From the NCBI GenBank assembly GCA_032173965.1, contig CM063284.1, forward strand, positions 102,176,410-102,240,409: a stretch of DNA of 64,000 nucleotides, given 5' to 3'. The position numbers and the translations under genes are program-made. This stretch comes from Sitta carolinensis. Its lineage: Eukaryota > Chordata > Aves > Passeriformes > Sittidae. Below, one piece after another: positions 35,891 to 49,793 of the stretch. The notes below the pieces were generated by a model. That model searched no databases. It saw nothing but the letters and a program-made list of their open reading frames with translations, and had not been told where the DNA came from. How positions within the stretch are numbered: the first letter of the stretch is position 1; the number at the start of each line of letters is the position of its first letter.

Positions 35891-38800
35891 TTAACATTAA
35901 TGGATCTTGCTTACTCTTTCTCCTGGCAGATGAGTAATGCAAAGAATAGCTGAAAGTTCAGTGTAGGTGATCATCTCAAAAGCAAACATTAAAGCTATGT
36001 TTTAGGAGGAAGGAGCAAAGGGAAACAGGGAAGTGACTTTATCAATAGGAACAGCATTACTAGAATATAGTCTTAATTTTTCATACCTCTGCTATGGAAA
36101 GCACATGGAGATAACGATTGAAAGATGCAGAATGGTACAGGGCAACGTCAGCATGAGGTCTGTAGATACCCTGCTTGGTTTATTGACTGTTAACTCTTAG
36201 GGAATTTGAAAGAAAGGAGAATACCTTTCCAGCAGTAGCCTGTGTTCATAGCTTCACTTCCAATTTCATTACTTGCTTAGAGAAAGTCTGGGCCAAAAGC
36301 ATTCAGCATTGTTCTGAGACTCACACCTGCCCACTCCAGTCTGTGCACTGAAGCAGTTTGTCTCGTTAGACAGATAGACTAGGTTATCATTATAGATCCC
36401 TTCCAAAGGAAATATTCTAGTCTAGTACAGACTGTTCTGTTCTCCAAGGTTAACCCAGTCATTGACCATTTTTTCTTGGGCTTTCCACCACCTTCCCCTC
36501 CTGGTTGATTTTTAAGTGGTCCATATCCCATGACTTATTTATTGAAAGCCTATTGGCCACCTGGAACAAATATCAGACCTGGAACAAATATATAAGATGA
36601 GCAAAGGAGATTAACTAAAGAAGTTCTGCAGAAGCAATTGCATAATACTGTGAGGTTTTTTAAAAAGTTAAACTTGAATTCATTTAGAAAAGATGTTAAT
36701 CATTATATACTACTCTAAAGAACCTCTATAATTACCTTTTCATTTTCACTGACTTCACTGATAGCAGAGGGTGGACCACTAATGATCTTTGGCTACATGG
36801 TGCTTTTTTCCTTTCAATGAAAGGACAATAGATAATTACAGCTTATTAATGGACAAGAGAACAGTTATATATATACACACACAGGAAAAAAGTGTTAGGG
36901 TCTCATTCAAAGCTGCAGAGGGGAATTATCAATGCATAGGGGTATTCTGTTTTATCAAAGGACTTTTTGTTTTTCTTTCCTTGAAACACTGATTCTTTGG
37001 AAGCTCAGCGATATTTTGCATGCTGCATTATTTTGATATGTAGCAGTGTGCAAGGATTTGCCTCTTATGGAAGGAGGAATCTGCCAGTATTCAAAGATGT
37101 TTCTGATTTGGTTTATTAACTCTAGTTCAATTGTGTCGAAATTTTTCAGTTAACTGCAGATTAGAAAACAGGATTTTGAAGTGTGATGTCAAATGTCCCC
37201 GCCACTGGAAAACTTGTAAACTGTCAGCATCCTGGATGATGTTTCAATGTGTACTTTTTCTGTTTTGAAAAATCAATTTTTTATATAACTTCAGTAACAA
37301 CAAATGTTATTTGAATTTAAATGGTTTCCAGAATATTTTATAAGTCTCATGGTTGCAAAAAACATATATCTCATTAATAGAGCTAGACCACCTGCCTCCT
37401 GCTTTGATCAGTACATTGAGTGTTAGGAAGGGATGAAACCGTGCTGTAAATTTTAGCTATTTATTTGCACTCCAAACCTTTTAAATTTATTTATTTATTT
37501 TTTTTTAAGGAAGAGAAATATGTCCTTTTCCCCAGTCCCTATCAAATACTGCTATGACTCAGAAGTGCAATTTGGGATTAGGTTATTTCCATTTCAAAAA
37601 GAGCTTTGAGAAGAGTGGATACATGGAAGATGCAAAACCACTGGAGTCTTTATAGACAACAATTTCTGAACTGTAATACACTGGTTTTTTGTTACTTTTT
37701 TTTTTTAAATTTTATTTTATTACATATGCACCACAAGATGGCTCTCTAACAACAAAAATACTCACAAAATCCATCGCTCTTTCTAAAAATAGTTACTGAG
37801 TTCTGAGTGGGAGCAAATTCACTGGCAGAAACCTCTGTGTGGTGCTATTGGAGCTGAGGGGAAACACTTTAACCACATGGGTCCTTTTTTTTTTTTTTTT
37901 TTTTCATGCAGGCTGTTATTTGCTTACAGGAAGCAAGTAGAATATAATAGCACTCTCTTAAAAGTTCAACAGTAAATAGCCATGTCTACCTGTGACAAGG
38001 CAGCAGTGTATTTGTTACATGGTTGCTGAGTGCAACAGCAGAACTCAATGGCATTTTTAGCTAAAGAACAATTTCAAAATAATTTCTAATACATTTTGTT
38101 TGAAAAAACCAAAGTTTTGTCCTTAATTTGCAGATTACTATTTTCTACTCTATTATCCTATTAAAAGGAAGACAAGCATGTTCCAAACTTCCATTTATTT
38201 ATTTATTTTTAAAAAATGTACAGCACTATTATTTGACTGGCTTGCTTGCTGGAAACAAAAATTTGTATGTATGCAAAAGTGAGGAGAGAAAATATGTATG
38301 AGGAGAATGAACAGCAAATAAATGTATTTTAAAAAAAAAATGTAAATGTAGAAATGTATATCAATGGCAGCTTGTGAACAGTAATAGTCTTGAGCAGGTA
38401 TAGTCAGAAGTGACTGCTGGGAAAGGCCATCTCCCACAAAGTATGCACTGACTTTGCTGAAGATGAGGCACCAAACCTTTGTATTCTTGTCCTTCATCTC
38501 ATACGTTACCATCAAAAAAGCTGAGATTTCCTGCCTGTAGCAAAGGCTAAAACAAACTTCAGATTTTTTCAAGGCAGCATCTGTTTTTGGAGAGCCATTG
38601 AATAGGTATAGACAGTCCCAGCACAGGACATTTCATGCCCCGGGCAACCAACAGACAAAGACACTAGTTTAGTCCAGTCAAACTCTCCTTGGAGCTTTAA
38701 GTGCAAATTTCACAACCCAGTGGAAATAACAGGGTTAGCATCTTGGGCAGATCAGAACACATGGAACCAAGATGAGAATGTCGGAAGCTGTCCTTAGTTG

Positions 38801-40003
38801 CTCCTCATCTCTTAGTCATAGCCAATAGCTGCAGCTCAGTAATTGCCCATGTGAGCACTTAGGAATTAGGACAAAATCCAGTTTGAATTCACCTGTTTGT
38901 ATTTTCCCATAGATAGAGCAGAAGAGCCCCTGTAGTGACTTACCAGCTCTCAGCCAGGAGTTATACATTATCCAATTCACAGAAGGCAAAATAACAGATT
39001 AGTTTGAACTATCTTCAGCAGCTTGTTGAGATAACATGTCCTGAAATGAAATGCTCCCATAGTCAGGCACAGAAGAGATGTGATGCTAGAATATCTTTTG
39101 CCTTCCTTCTCAGCTGCTAGCTGCTGCCTCAGACCCATACCTGACTGTGGAAAAGCTTAGGGAGTACTAATAAATCAAAGGCAGGCACAGATTTAATGTG
39201 TTAGTGGGTTTGCTGTGACTGAACTTGGAATAGAGAGCTTAGCCACAACTCAGTGTTATTAGGGTTCTGATCGAGACCACTTCACAGAGGCTTGTGGTGC
39301 TAGTAATGAAATATAAGAGGATTACTGTTTTGGACAGAGATTTATATCTAGTCTTCCTAGCTCTAATAAGAAATGGCCCTAAGCCACATAAAATGGGATT
39401 TAAGACTTTCCTAAAGTTTAGATGTGTTCTGAATGGGAACTTTGGTTCAGGGGAAGTATTTATAAACTTATGGATCCTGGAATGTCTACTGTCTGAGACT
39501 CCCTAGCTCTCTCTATGGCTCCCTATGGAGCCGTCCAGCAAAATTACTGTGATGAAAGTTCTGCCTTGCAATTCCTCAGTCCTAACCCTGTCCATGTTTC
39601 TTATAGAGGGCTCTTGTTGCTGAGATGGACTCTGGTTACTGCTGTTTGGGTAACTTATCTTTCACAGGGGAGAGCTAAGGTCACAGACAAGGCCAGCAGA
39701 GTTCTCATAATTTGTTATGATGTGACCATTGTTTGATTGCCCTTGTGAAATCATGGGATAGACTGTGTCTGTTGACTGACACCAAGTGAGGTAATGTATT
39801 GAAATTGAAATGGCTGGATTAAACTGTAAGTCATAGCTGATTCTTTCCCTTATCCTGATCAGCCTCTTCACTGGAAGCGTAACCTCCAGTTACAATCCAG
39901 GTGCAAAATTTTGTCTGATGAAAATGACTCACTGTAGGTGGTAATGAAATAAAAAAGGATCCCTAAATCTGTGGAATAGACCAGCCAGACTATATCCATT
40001 ATT
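35891..40003. other. Unique intergenic sequence, 4.1 kb
   Basis: No gene or transposon recognised. T-rich runs lie at 37885-37904 (T20) and near 37698-37708, with TTTA-type stretches at 37490-37507 and 38192-38206. The minus-strand ORF of 125 codons at 38195-38572 is low-complexity at its end and unrecognised. Confidence 0.6.
37885..37904 (+). repeat. T20 homopolymer
   Basis: Twenty consecutive T. Confidence 0.9.
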
Positions 40004-41735
40004 ACAGAATCACATAATGGGTGAGGTTAGAAGGTACCATGCCAGGAAGTGTTCAAGACCTTGAATTTCTCCACAGTATCCACAACCCTTCAGGACAACC
40101 TGATCTAGTGTTAGGCCACCTGTATGGCAGAAATGTGTTTTATCATGTTCAGACGGAATTTCATGTGGTTCGATGGGTTCTTTCACTCTTCTCTAGTCAC
40201 TGGGCACCATTGACAGGAACTAGGCCCTGCCTTTCACTTGTTCTCATAAGATGTTTATATAAATTTATAAGTTACCCCTGAGACTTCTCCAGGCTGAGCA
40301 GTCCCATCTCTGTCAGCCTTTCCTCATATGAGAGATGCCACCATCCCTTCATCATCTTGGTGGCCATTAGCTGACTTGCTCCAGAAAGTCAAAATCTGTC
40401 TCCTACTGGTGAGCCCAGAAGTGAACGTAGCATGCCAGGTGTGGTCCCACCAGTGCTGAATACACAGGAAGAATCACCTCCCTGCTGGCAATATTCCTCC
40501 TAATGCAACCCAGGAGACTCTTGGCCTTTTTATTGCCGCAGGGTGCACTGCTGGCTCAGGAACAGCTTGTTACCCACCAGGAATCCAAGGTCTTCCTTGG
40601 CAAAGCTGCTTTCCAGCCTCTTCCCCTAGTGTGTGCTGCTGCCTGGGATTATTCCTCCCCATGTGTGGGACTCTGTACACTCCCTTCATGAGATTCATCT
40701 CTGCCCTATTCTCCTGCCAAAGTCCCTCAAAAGTGGCACAACCATTTGGTGTATCAGACACTCCTCTCTTTTATATCATCTGTGAACTTGCAGAGGGTGG
40801 ATTCTGCCCCACCACTGAGGTCATTAATGAAAGTGTTGAACAGTATTGGCCCCAGTATTGAGCCCCATGACTTGTGCCACTAGTGATTTGCCTCCAGCTG
40901 GACTTAGGGCCACAGATCATAAAACTCTGGATCTGGTCATTCAGCTGCTTTCCAATTTACATCACTGTCCACTTTTCAGATCTCTGTTTTGTCATCTTGT
41001 CCATGATGATATTACAGGACTTGAAGTCTTTATTTAGGGTAAACAGTGTCCACTGCTCTGTCTTTGTCCACTAGAGCATTCATATCAGTGTAGAAGGCTA
41101 TCAGGTTAGTCAAATATGTTCCTCCCTTTGCAAATCCTTGCTGACTACTCCCCATAACCTTCTTGCCTTTCTATATTTGGAAATGTTTTCTGGGAAGAGT
41201 TTCTCCTAAACCTTGAGAGAGACTAGGCTGAAACTGACTGTTCTGTATTTCTCCAGTTATTCTGGGCTTCTTGAAGATAGGAGTGACATTTTTCTCTCAG
41301 TCTTCAGTAATCTCTCCCACTTGCCATGACCATTCAAAGATAATCAAGAATGTCCTTGCAATATTAGCTCATCATGAGAGCAGCCTGTCAGGCCCCTGCA
41401 GTTATGTACATCCACTTGGTTCTAGTGCTCCCTAAACTGTTCCTCTTCCACTAGGACAAGTCTTCCTGGCCCCAGACCTTTCCTCTGGTCTTAAGTCCCT
41501 GGGATTCCTGAAGGATAGCTTTCCTTGTAGAGACTCAGACAAAAAAGGCACCGAGTACCTTAGCCTCTCCACATCATACGTCACCAGTGTTCTGTTCCCT
41601 TGATCCATTCAGCAGTGGGGTCACATTTTCCATGATGTTTATGAACTTGTAGAACCCTTTGTGGTAGCCCTTCACATCCCTCGCCAGACCCAGCTCGAAG
41701 TCAGCCCATAGAATTCAGACTCTATGCTCCTCCTG
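40004..41735 (-). mobile_element. Old CR1 LINE, 1.7 kb, including ORF2 remnants
   Basis: The longest transposon in the window. It opens with the reverse-strand CR1 end cagaatcacataatgggtga, followed by segments I recognise from avian CR1 ORF2 read backward: tgaggtcattaatgaaagtg, tagaaggctatcaggttag, ttgctgactactccccataa, gaccattcaaagataatcaa and cagcagtggggtcacatttt. It is heavily diverged with stops in all frames, so it is inactive. Two nested copies cannot be excluded. The left end is firm; the right end is approximate. Confidence 0.85.
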
Positions 41736-44700
41736 GGATGTTTGCCACTGCTTCCACCCCTCATACACTCACCTGTCATAGCCATGTGTCTGCTGAAAAT
41801 GCTTCAGCAGACATAGAGACAAGTAACAAGATTCTTCATTCTCCACCAGCCCTTTGCAAGACAGCTGAGTTTGTCAGCTTCTCCTTTCATTTGCTTGCAC
41901 CTCTGGGCTTAGCATGGCTTTCACACCTAACTGTTCTCTGCAGCTTCTGCCCCAGAGGGTGTAGCATCACTCGACTTTTTTGTCTTTCACTGTATATTTC
42001 CAAGAACCATGCATTTTTAATACATAAAGGATAAGGATAAAGAGCAAAATAAATATATTGCCTATGTCATTTAATTTATTTCTTTTTAAAAATTTGTTAT
42101 TGAAACTCAAAATTACTAAATTGACTTGGCCAGCTGGAATATGCAATCCACTGCATTGCTTTAATTTTTAATTTTTTTTAAGGATTAAACTATAGAACAT
42201 TAATAAAAACAGTAACAACACTTTGGAAATAGATGCATAACAGTACACTGTGCATTCACAATAGTTAGCAATTTGAGTAAATTCAATACAAATGAAAATA
42301 AAAGAAAATTAATTTCATCTTTAGTGTTCAAATGTTTTGCTGTTGTCTTGTGAAATTTACATCTGTGACTCAAGTATTAATACTTGAAAGTCTTAAGTGA
42401 TAAAACAGAGAGCAGTGGCTTGTACAGACAGAGAAATTGCATCAACATGCACTCAGCAAATACAGTCACAATAGGGAACAACAGGAAGGAAAATTGTGGA
42501 TATGCTGTCATTGCTTTCAGAGAATGTGGGGATGGGAAGACACCTTTCTGCAAAAATACTTCATTAAAAAATATCTGTTGACTTAGTCAGCAGTGAATAA
42601 TCTTCTTGATGTGTTAAAGCATCAACCATCATATTTCATCTTGTGAGATCTGTATCATGCCCCCAGTGCAATACTAGGTTATGTAGGTACATGAAGTTTA
42701 TCAAAGTGTGCAATATTTTCTTGGATTGGGCAGTCTCTGAGATGTCACACCACTAACTGGCATTAGAAGAGGAAAAATTTTTTCCCATTTCATGTGGGGA
42801 GTTTATGTTCCTGGACAGCTGACAGGACACCAGAGATTTTAATTTCCTCATTATTAAAGCTGAGTGTGCAGCCAGAACATGCCCGGTTTCAACTGAAAAA
42901 TGTAATTCAAAGCTCATGTTGATAAAGATGTTGGTCAAGAGATACAGTGAATGGACAATTTAACTTCCAAGTATTTGTGCAGCTGGACCTGCACTGGAAT
43001 TGAGGGTGCCTGCACATCCTCACCAACATCAGAACTGTCGACTTTCAGTATGAATTTAAACACTGAAGGTCAGGCTGCCAACACACCGTTAAACCATCAA
43101 AGCACATGTTCCAAGAAGATGCAGATCAGCATCAAGCTACCCTCAAGCGAGTAGCACTGGAGTGGGCAGCACCTTCCTGGTTTTCTCTTGCACTCACCCA
43201 GCTAGGAGAGATAAAGATTAGCCCTGAGGTTGTAACACCAAATCTTAAAAGTTCATTTCCCAAGAAAGAACAAATGTTTTTTTAATGTGCACCATGAAAT
43301 CCTCATGGGTGAAAGAGCTGAGATTAAAAATTCCCAGGCTTTAGCCTGCTTGCCACACAATACTTTTTTGTGTTGAATACAATTGGTTTCCTACTGATAA
43401 ATTTAAGGACAGGCATATGCAGTGTCTGAATAATGACCTAAAGTAGTTCTTTGCACCTGGTACTGAGTACAGCAGGAAGAGTATCTTGCCTGGTTCTCTG
43501 TTGTTGTGCCAGGCTTCTCAGATATTCTTTTAAAATCAGTGGTCTACCAAGGTGTGTCCAGTACAAGGAATGTATTAAATTTGCTTCCTAGTGTGGATGT
43601 AGCTATTAGCGCCGGCAGCAATAAAAATGTTAAATAAAAATCTGTTCAGCTAGCAACAGCATCTTTCAGGCTTGTGTGCTACCACATACACTCTTAGCTG
43701 GGCTTCTAGGATTAGTCCTCTGTGCTGGGTTCATGAACCCCTTAATACAGATAGGTACTCTGCAGCAGAACTAGTCCCCTGGAAGGAGTTACTCCCATGC
43801 CTTAGTGCGGATAGGGCTTGGCAGATCTGAATTTGCATTGTGCAGTTGCAAATGCAAAGGTGAAAGGTATTGAAGTAGTTAAATTTTTGCACGAAGGAGA
43901 TACCATAGCATGGTCATAGATATCTGTGCATTGGACCAAGGCAGTGTTTTCTACAAAATTCTGAACTAAATTACAATAATAATACCTTATTTGCTTAATG
44001 TCAAGCTATCATCAATCCCATGCAAATTGTTAGCTTTGCAACAAAACACCATGTAATTGTCACTACAATCTTAAGCCTCAGCAGTCTCGGTTTTCAAAAT
44101 ACTAGATCATCAATAAACAATTGTAAAGGCTTTAAGCTCCAACAGGAATGCAGTAAAGAAACTCTTTTCATCTGTGATGTCAATAAACTGAGATTAGAAA
44201 AGAAACTAGATTCATCCAAGTGACAAGTGGAGATATATATTTTAACCATAATGAATAAATGACATCCCTATTAATGATTTATCTGCTTTCAGCTTTAACA
44301 AACAGTTCTAGTGATAACAACTAAATTTTTTTTGCATTAGAAAAATAAACTGTCACATAGCTAACATAGTCAATTAGAGCCTAGTTCGATATTCATGAAT
44401 GCTAGCTTAGTGTATGGAAATTGAGTTGGTAATTACAACCAGAACTATTCATTTTCTTTTTTAAGAGTAGATATCTAGGAATGCCATTTAGTCATTACTC
44501 AGAATTACTTGTTATCTTTGATGAACTTAGTCTGTGCTTTCATCGGGTACCAGACTGCATGCTAATGCCAATCAACAGTGTAAATATGCAAAGAAAAAAA
44601 TATTTGGGATGTGAATTTTAAATAAGCCTGGTGTCATTTTCATTCTGATCCCACTGAATCAGGAACTGCAATGGCAGCACCCTCTTCAAAAATGCTACCA

Positions 44701-44944
44701 CTGGGGCAAGAAGGGATATCATCATGCTTAGAGAAATCCATCTCTATTCTTGTGACATGAAATGCACTGCAAATGGGCGTTTTTCCTACCCCTCAGTCCA
44801 TTCCATTTGTTCCTATTCTTATACCAATTTAGAGCCACTCACCCGTATCGTGCCCATTAGAGCTGGTTAGTACGTGCTGTTCATTTATCATACAGGAAAC
44901 AGGCTGCTTCACCAGTCAGATTTTTTTACAGGAAGGTATCCGTG
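41736..44944. other. Unique intergenic sequence
   Basis: No gene recognised. An AT-rich stretch lies at 42.0-42.4 kb. Near 43740-43820 a unit close to cccttaatacagatagg recurs once as ccttagtgcggatagg. Short ORFs on both strands at 42753-43154 remain unassigned. Confidence 0.55.
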
Positions 44945-45101
44945 TCAGCAAGGTTTTTTCTGAAGGCTTGAAAAGCGAGAGAGTAGAGTCCTGTGTCCCA
45001 TGGCAGCCTTGCCATCGCCAGGGGCCACATGGACAGGCATCGGAGGCTGAAACCCAGTGCTTCTGTTTTGTGCAAACAACGGAAACAGGTTGTTTTCATC
45101 T
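44945..45101 (-). other. Exon-like segment, minus strand, unrecognised
   Basis: On the minus strand a strong acceptor (gctttttttctctgtacag) ends at 45102. One spare base is followed by 51 open codons to TGA at 44947-44945. The peptide begins DENNLFPLFAQNRSTGFQPP and ends SRFSSLQKKPC. A second frame is also open through the same stretch, which weakens the case. Entry phase equals that of the candidate at 31003. I do not recognise the product. Confidence 0.18.
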
Positions 45102-45230
45102 CTGTACAGAGAAAAAAAGCACAGCAGCAACAATAAATGTCACAAACTGAAGAGCTGCCACAAAACAGAAATGTCATCCTCTGGTCAAGTTTTGGAGACG
45201 TTTAGCTTGGGGATCTAACTCAGCATCTAA

Positions 45231-45231
<1 letters not shown>

Positions 45232-45270
<39 letters not shown>

Positions 45271-45297
45271 TATGCACACATGCACACGCACATGCAC
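45232..45297 (+). repeat. (CA)n microsatellite
   Basis: Pure CA from 45232 to about 45264, then degenerate CA/CATG units to 45297. Likely length-polymorphic. Confidence 0.95.
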
Positions 45298-48200
45298 AAA
45301 AAGATGATGCAGCTGTTTTTTGACAACTGGATTCTATTTTATTTTTTTTTACATCCTTATATTTAAAATAGCTATTTTAAGCTTTTCTGTAGGGTCTGTC
45401 ATAAACCCCTTAAGGTACTGCAGAGGAAATTTTGAAACACAAATACTCAATAATAATAATGACATTAACAATAAATATGAATGTCAGAAAGACAATCACT
45501 ACTATTTTTTGGCTTTGAAAAGTCCTACCACTGTGTCTATAAACATCCCCAATGTTCTCTAACCTCAGTACATTTATCTGTAGGGAGATAAATGCTCTTT
45601 TGAAGTTGTGGGTCATTTTTCAAAATGTTGGTTTCCTCCTGTTTTCTCTATTTTTCTCAAGATGCCTCTGCTCCATGGAAATGCTAGTTAGTACATTAGC
45701 TCTTTGCCTCTGAAGAGCTAGATGAAAGATTTTAACCTTTCACACTTGTCCCTTATATTTTCTCAGTCATAAACCACAGCACACCTACCAGAAGAGCAGG
45801 AGGAAACACAGAGCAGAGCTGGAGCCTGTGGCTAGATAATGTTAGTACAGCTAACTGTGAGGGGAGTGAGAGGAACACTCACTAAAGCCAGCAGTTCTGG
45901 TTAAACCTGAGTTAGGCTGTCAGCTCTGAGGTCAATGCACTGACATGGCTAGACCAAGGTGAAATCAGGACTTAACCTCTTTTTTTTTTCTGCTGGTTGC
46001 AGATTCAGTGCCTTATTCTAGTAAGACTCTAAGAATTCTCTCCCCACCTTTGGAGAGCAGACATTAACCTTGAAGGATAGCTATTTGCATAAAATATGTT
46101 GCAAATACTGGATTTCTGAACACAGGCTTCTGTTAACATATTTCAATGGAAGCACATTTTGAAAAAGATGGTTATTTGGAATTGTCATGCATTACAGTGA
46201 ATACAAATACACTCTTTTAAATGAATAAAATGCTAAAGCTTCTTATGTTAGGATCTGTCACTCAGTCTCAGTGGAACTTTATCCTCTTCATAAAGGCTTA
46301 AATTTTCTACTGAAATAAATATAAATCAGCACCTCATTCTAAGTCATTGAAATGGTGGTTTGCTTTGTTTTTCTTGACAAAAATCAGATGGGATCCAGTT
46401 AGCAAGCTGGCGGTAAATGTCTTAGTGGTCAGACTAATCACCTCTAATCATTTCAAGCCCTGAGCCACTCTGACATAAAAAGGGAAAATCCAGGCACTGC
46501 TGTCTGCACCTTCCTGAGAAAAAGTGTCTTTGGGCACAAAGCCCAGTGGAGGCCACAACCTTGCAAAGAGGGGCCAGAAGGAATAATAAAATAAGTTCAG
46601 CCTAGCCTGATAATGTTCTTTGTCCTGGTGGGGACCCTTCCAAGGCTCAGAAGGATGCTCCTGTGACTCTTCAGGCATGCTTTAACCCAACTGGAGAGGT
46701 GCACAGGAAGCAGGGGGAAAAATGTCAGATAGTCCCTCCTGCCACGGTGTGATGGCTGTGCAATTAAGCAGAGTGGTGCAGTTCAGGTGCTTCAGAAGGT
46801 AGGCTTTGAAAAAATCTCTGTCAGGAAGAAGTGAGTACGTCACAGTATGAGAAGTGAGAAGTTGTGTATGATGGCTTGCTCCCAGGAAGAGGGCCCTCAA
46901 TCTCTTTCCCAATGAGGATCTTTTATTGAAAGTCATAGCAAATATCAGGCCAGGCATCAGACAATTCTGTGGTCTCACTGTCCTCAGATTTGAGAAATAG
47001 TGTGTATAGGCCATTTTTTTATTTACACTGGAAATCACAGCTTCCTAGCAGAGACTGAGGAGGTTAAATGAGATTTTTTAACTTCTCTGGGAGCCGTGCT
47101 GGGCTGAGGTCCATGGTCTGCATGCAGGTGTTAATAGTGTCTCTGTACGACAAGGGGACAGCAGATAGAAACCAAAATGGCTTTTCATTGTGAATGTGCT
47201 TTGTGACCACAGCCTCTACAGTACACATGAACCATTTCTGATCTTGTAATAGTAAGATGTAGAGGAAAATTTACTTTGGAAAAAACAAAGTAAACAGAGC
47301 TTTTAAAGTGAAGTCTCTACCCTTCTGCTCTGCTTCTTTCAGTTATTATAAGAGTTGATAAAGACGTATTTGCTTCTCCCCTTCCCTCTCTTTCAGCTCT
47401 CCTTTCTCCCTGCTCCTCAAGCTCTGGCAGGACCTGTCTGCTGTGCCTGAAGTACTCTTGCAGCTGACTGCTTCTAAACAACATTTAGGAAAGAGTTTCT
47501 GGACTGAGACCAAAAAAAGTGAATTGAAAGGAGGGGAATAAGGTATGTGTTACAGACAATTTGTTTCCAAACTTTTTTGTCCCCCACAACATCATGCAAT
47601 CAGATCTTGATTATTCACATTAACAGATACTTAACACAGCTTGTACAAAGCAAAAGTATAGCTAATGCAAACCATATGGCAATTAGGCTATCAGAACACT
47701 GAGTGAAAAAGTAGTGGGGAAGGGAAATAAGGCCAGTAAAACTCTCAAGCCCCTTTAAACTGGGCTTTAAAATTATTGATTCCACTCTGTCTTCTCTGTG
47801 GGTTCCCAGAACAAAAGAAAGCTTTGTCCATGTTCAGCAACCAGCTAATGCAGGTTAAGTTGCCCAGTGGTCAGCCCTGAAGGGACAGTACCTGAAATCA
47901 CAACAGATGAACACCTGTTAAAGCTTGGAAGTGAAATATCCCACCTGCTTAATGCTCTGGCTAAGAAATGAAAAACCTCATTTTTTCAGGAATCAGAAAG
48001 AGTTCCTGACTGATGAACTGAAAATGACAGCCTTTGAGCAGTTTATTGTTTAGTTGCCCCATCAGGCTTCAAAGTGCTTTTCTCACCTGGAAGATAAACC
48101 TGAAGAAGTTGATTGACCAAGATGTGTCAGAATATCTCATTTGTTTGCAAGTTTATCCTGTCCTAGTACACTCCATTTCTCAGTGAAAGGAAACAAGAAA

Positions 48201-48769
48201 TAATTCCTCTTAAAAATGTTTCTCTCAAAACCTACTGTCTTCTGATAATTTGATCAAGATACGAAAACCCCTTTTCTGTTTGGGAACATTAAGTGCTACC
48301 CTGTGGAATTAAAAAGCAAAGACTCTGTAGTTGTACCGTGAAATGGATCCTGAGATTTCAGGACACAGCAAAAGCATTTGGAGGACTTAGATACAAAGCT
48401 ATTGGGAGGAAAAGCAGTAATAAGGAATCCTACAATGGCAGGACTGAAACCACCAGAATCCCCATGTGCTGTGGGTCACTTGGGATGTCACTTGTCTTAA
48501 AATCTAGCTTATTGATTCTCACTATACTTCAGTGGAATGACTGGAAGGATTCTGCATCTTCTTCTTACCTGCCACGGCTGTCAGTGTGTGTCTTCTGGTG
48601 AGTCTAATATCAGACTGTTGTTCAGTAATGAAATACTAAGTGGAAAAGAACTCCATACATCTCCAGGAGACAGAAAACCCCAAGGAAAAAAATCAGTGCA
48701 TGTTCACAAAGAACAAATCGTACCACCCAAGCTAGATTATTTTTTGATAGAATTACTAAATTAATGGAT
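45298..48769. other. Unique intergenic sequence
   Basis: No transposon recognised. A minus-strand ORF of 118 codons at 46682-47038 contains an internal acceptor-like tract (cacttcttcctgacag, about 46820), but I cannot assign it. Confidence 0.55.
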
Positions 48770-49090
48770 GATGGGAATGAAATCGATTAAGCGGTTCTGA
48801 GCTTTCAGTAAGGCTTTTGATATGGTGTGTCACAAAATCTGGTGTGAAAAATGAGTAGCCATCTGAGCTGCAAAGAAACTGTCATGGATTGAATCAAGGA
48901 CTTAAGGGGAGGGTAAGAAAGTTCAAAAAAATAAATGGCAATGACAAACCAGAAGGACGTATTTGCTCTGGGCTCTCCAAAATCTGGTGTTCATTTCACT
49001 GGTATTTCATGCCCTATTAGGGAGCTGTTATGAAAGGTGGAGGTGACAATAAATTAGGAGGTTCAACTGAGTTAGAAATATGAGCAGTTA
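48770..49090 (+). mobile_element. Degenerate CR1 ORF2 fragment
   Basis: A weak match to the CR1 reverse transcriptase region: ggcttttgatatggtgtgtc resembles the CR1 segment around a Phe-Asp-Thr-Val-type motif, and farther on aggtggaggtgacaataaat resembles the gcagatgacaccaa part. Heavily decayed with stops throughout. The call rests on two short matches in the right order. Confidence 0.4.
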
Positions 49091-49425
49091 TTAGTAGAAA
49101 GATGAATTTCCCCTCAGCCTCAGATTCACTCAACATCACCTCCACGCACACACTCCAGACCCCCCCCCCATAAAATACTGAATCACACCTATTATGCTGG
49201 GAGAAGGGGAGGGAAACACAGGAGGACTGAAATGTGTGCCCAGAAAGAGTGGCACGGTGAGTTCAGCACAGACCTTAGTGGAGAGACCTCTTGACCACCT
49301 GACTGCATCCAGCTGGTGACCCTCTGGGCTGTGGGTTTTGGTTCTCACACAGCTTGCTGTGCCTGATAGCTGTGCTCTGCTTGGAAGGCTGAAAAGCTAG
49401 AAGAGACCTATAGAGATGGGAATTG

Positions 49426-49447
49426 AAAAAAAAAAAAAAAAAAAAAA
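49426..49447 (+). repeat. A22 homopolymer
   Basis: Twenty-two A followed by interrupted A-rich sequence. Confidence 0.9.
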
Positions 49448-49773
49448 GAAAAAAGAAAAATTGACAACTTGACTCACATAGCACAGAAAAAGGGTATTTT
49501 AAGGAATGTGCAGGAATGTTTCATATCATGTCACAGGAAGATCCTGTCTGCACACTGATGATGAAATTAATCTTCAAATACAGCTTTGCTGTACTGATTT
49601 TTAACTCCAGTTTCTGTGTCTCTTCAATAATAACCTGGAAAATTAAAGGTAACACAATCAAGCTAAAAAACCAGCAAGGGCCCGTGACATAGCTTAGGAC
49701 AGACCCCTGAGCCCTTGATGCCTTGAAGCTGAGTGCCAACATCAATTTTTTCTAACTGCTTATAAGCAATTGA

Positions 49774-49793
49774 CTCCCTCCCTCCCTCCCTCT
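49774..49793 (+). repeat. (CTCC)n microsatellite
   Basis: Five CTCC-type units. Confidence 0.85.

Noticed and set aside
43735..43825. Approximate repeat of a ccttaatacagatagg-like unit
   Set aside because: Only two diverged copies; no structure or function evident.
46682..47038. Minus-strand ORF of 118 codons with an internal acceptor-like tract
   Set aside because: The acceptor lies inside the frame rather than before it, no donor or poly-A fits, and the product is unrecognised.
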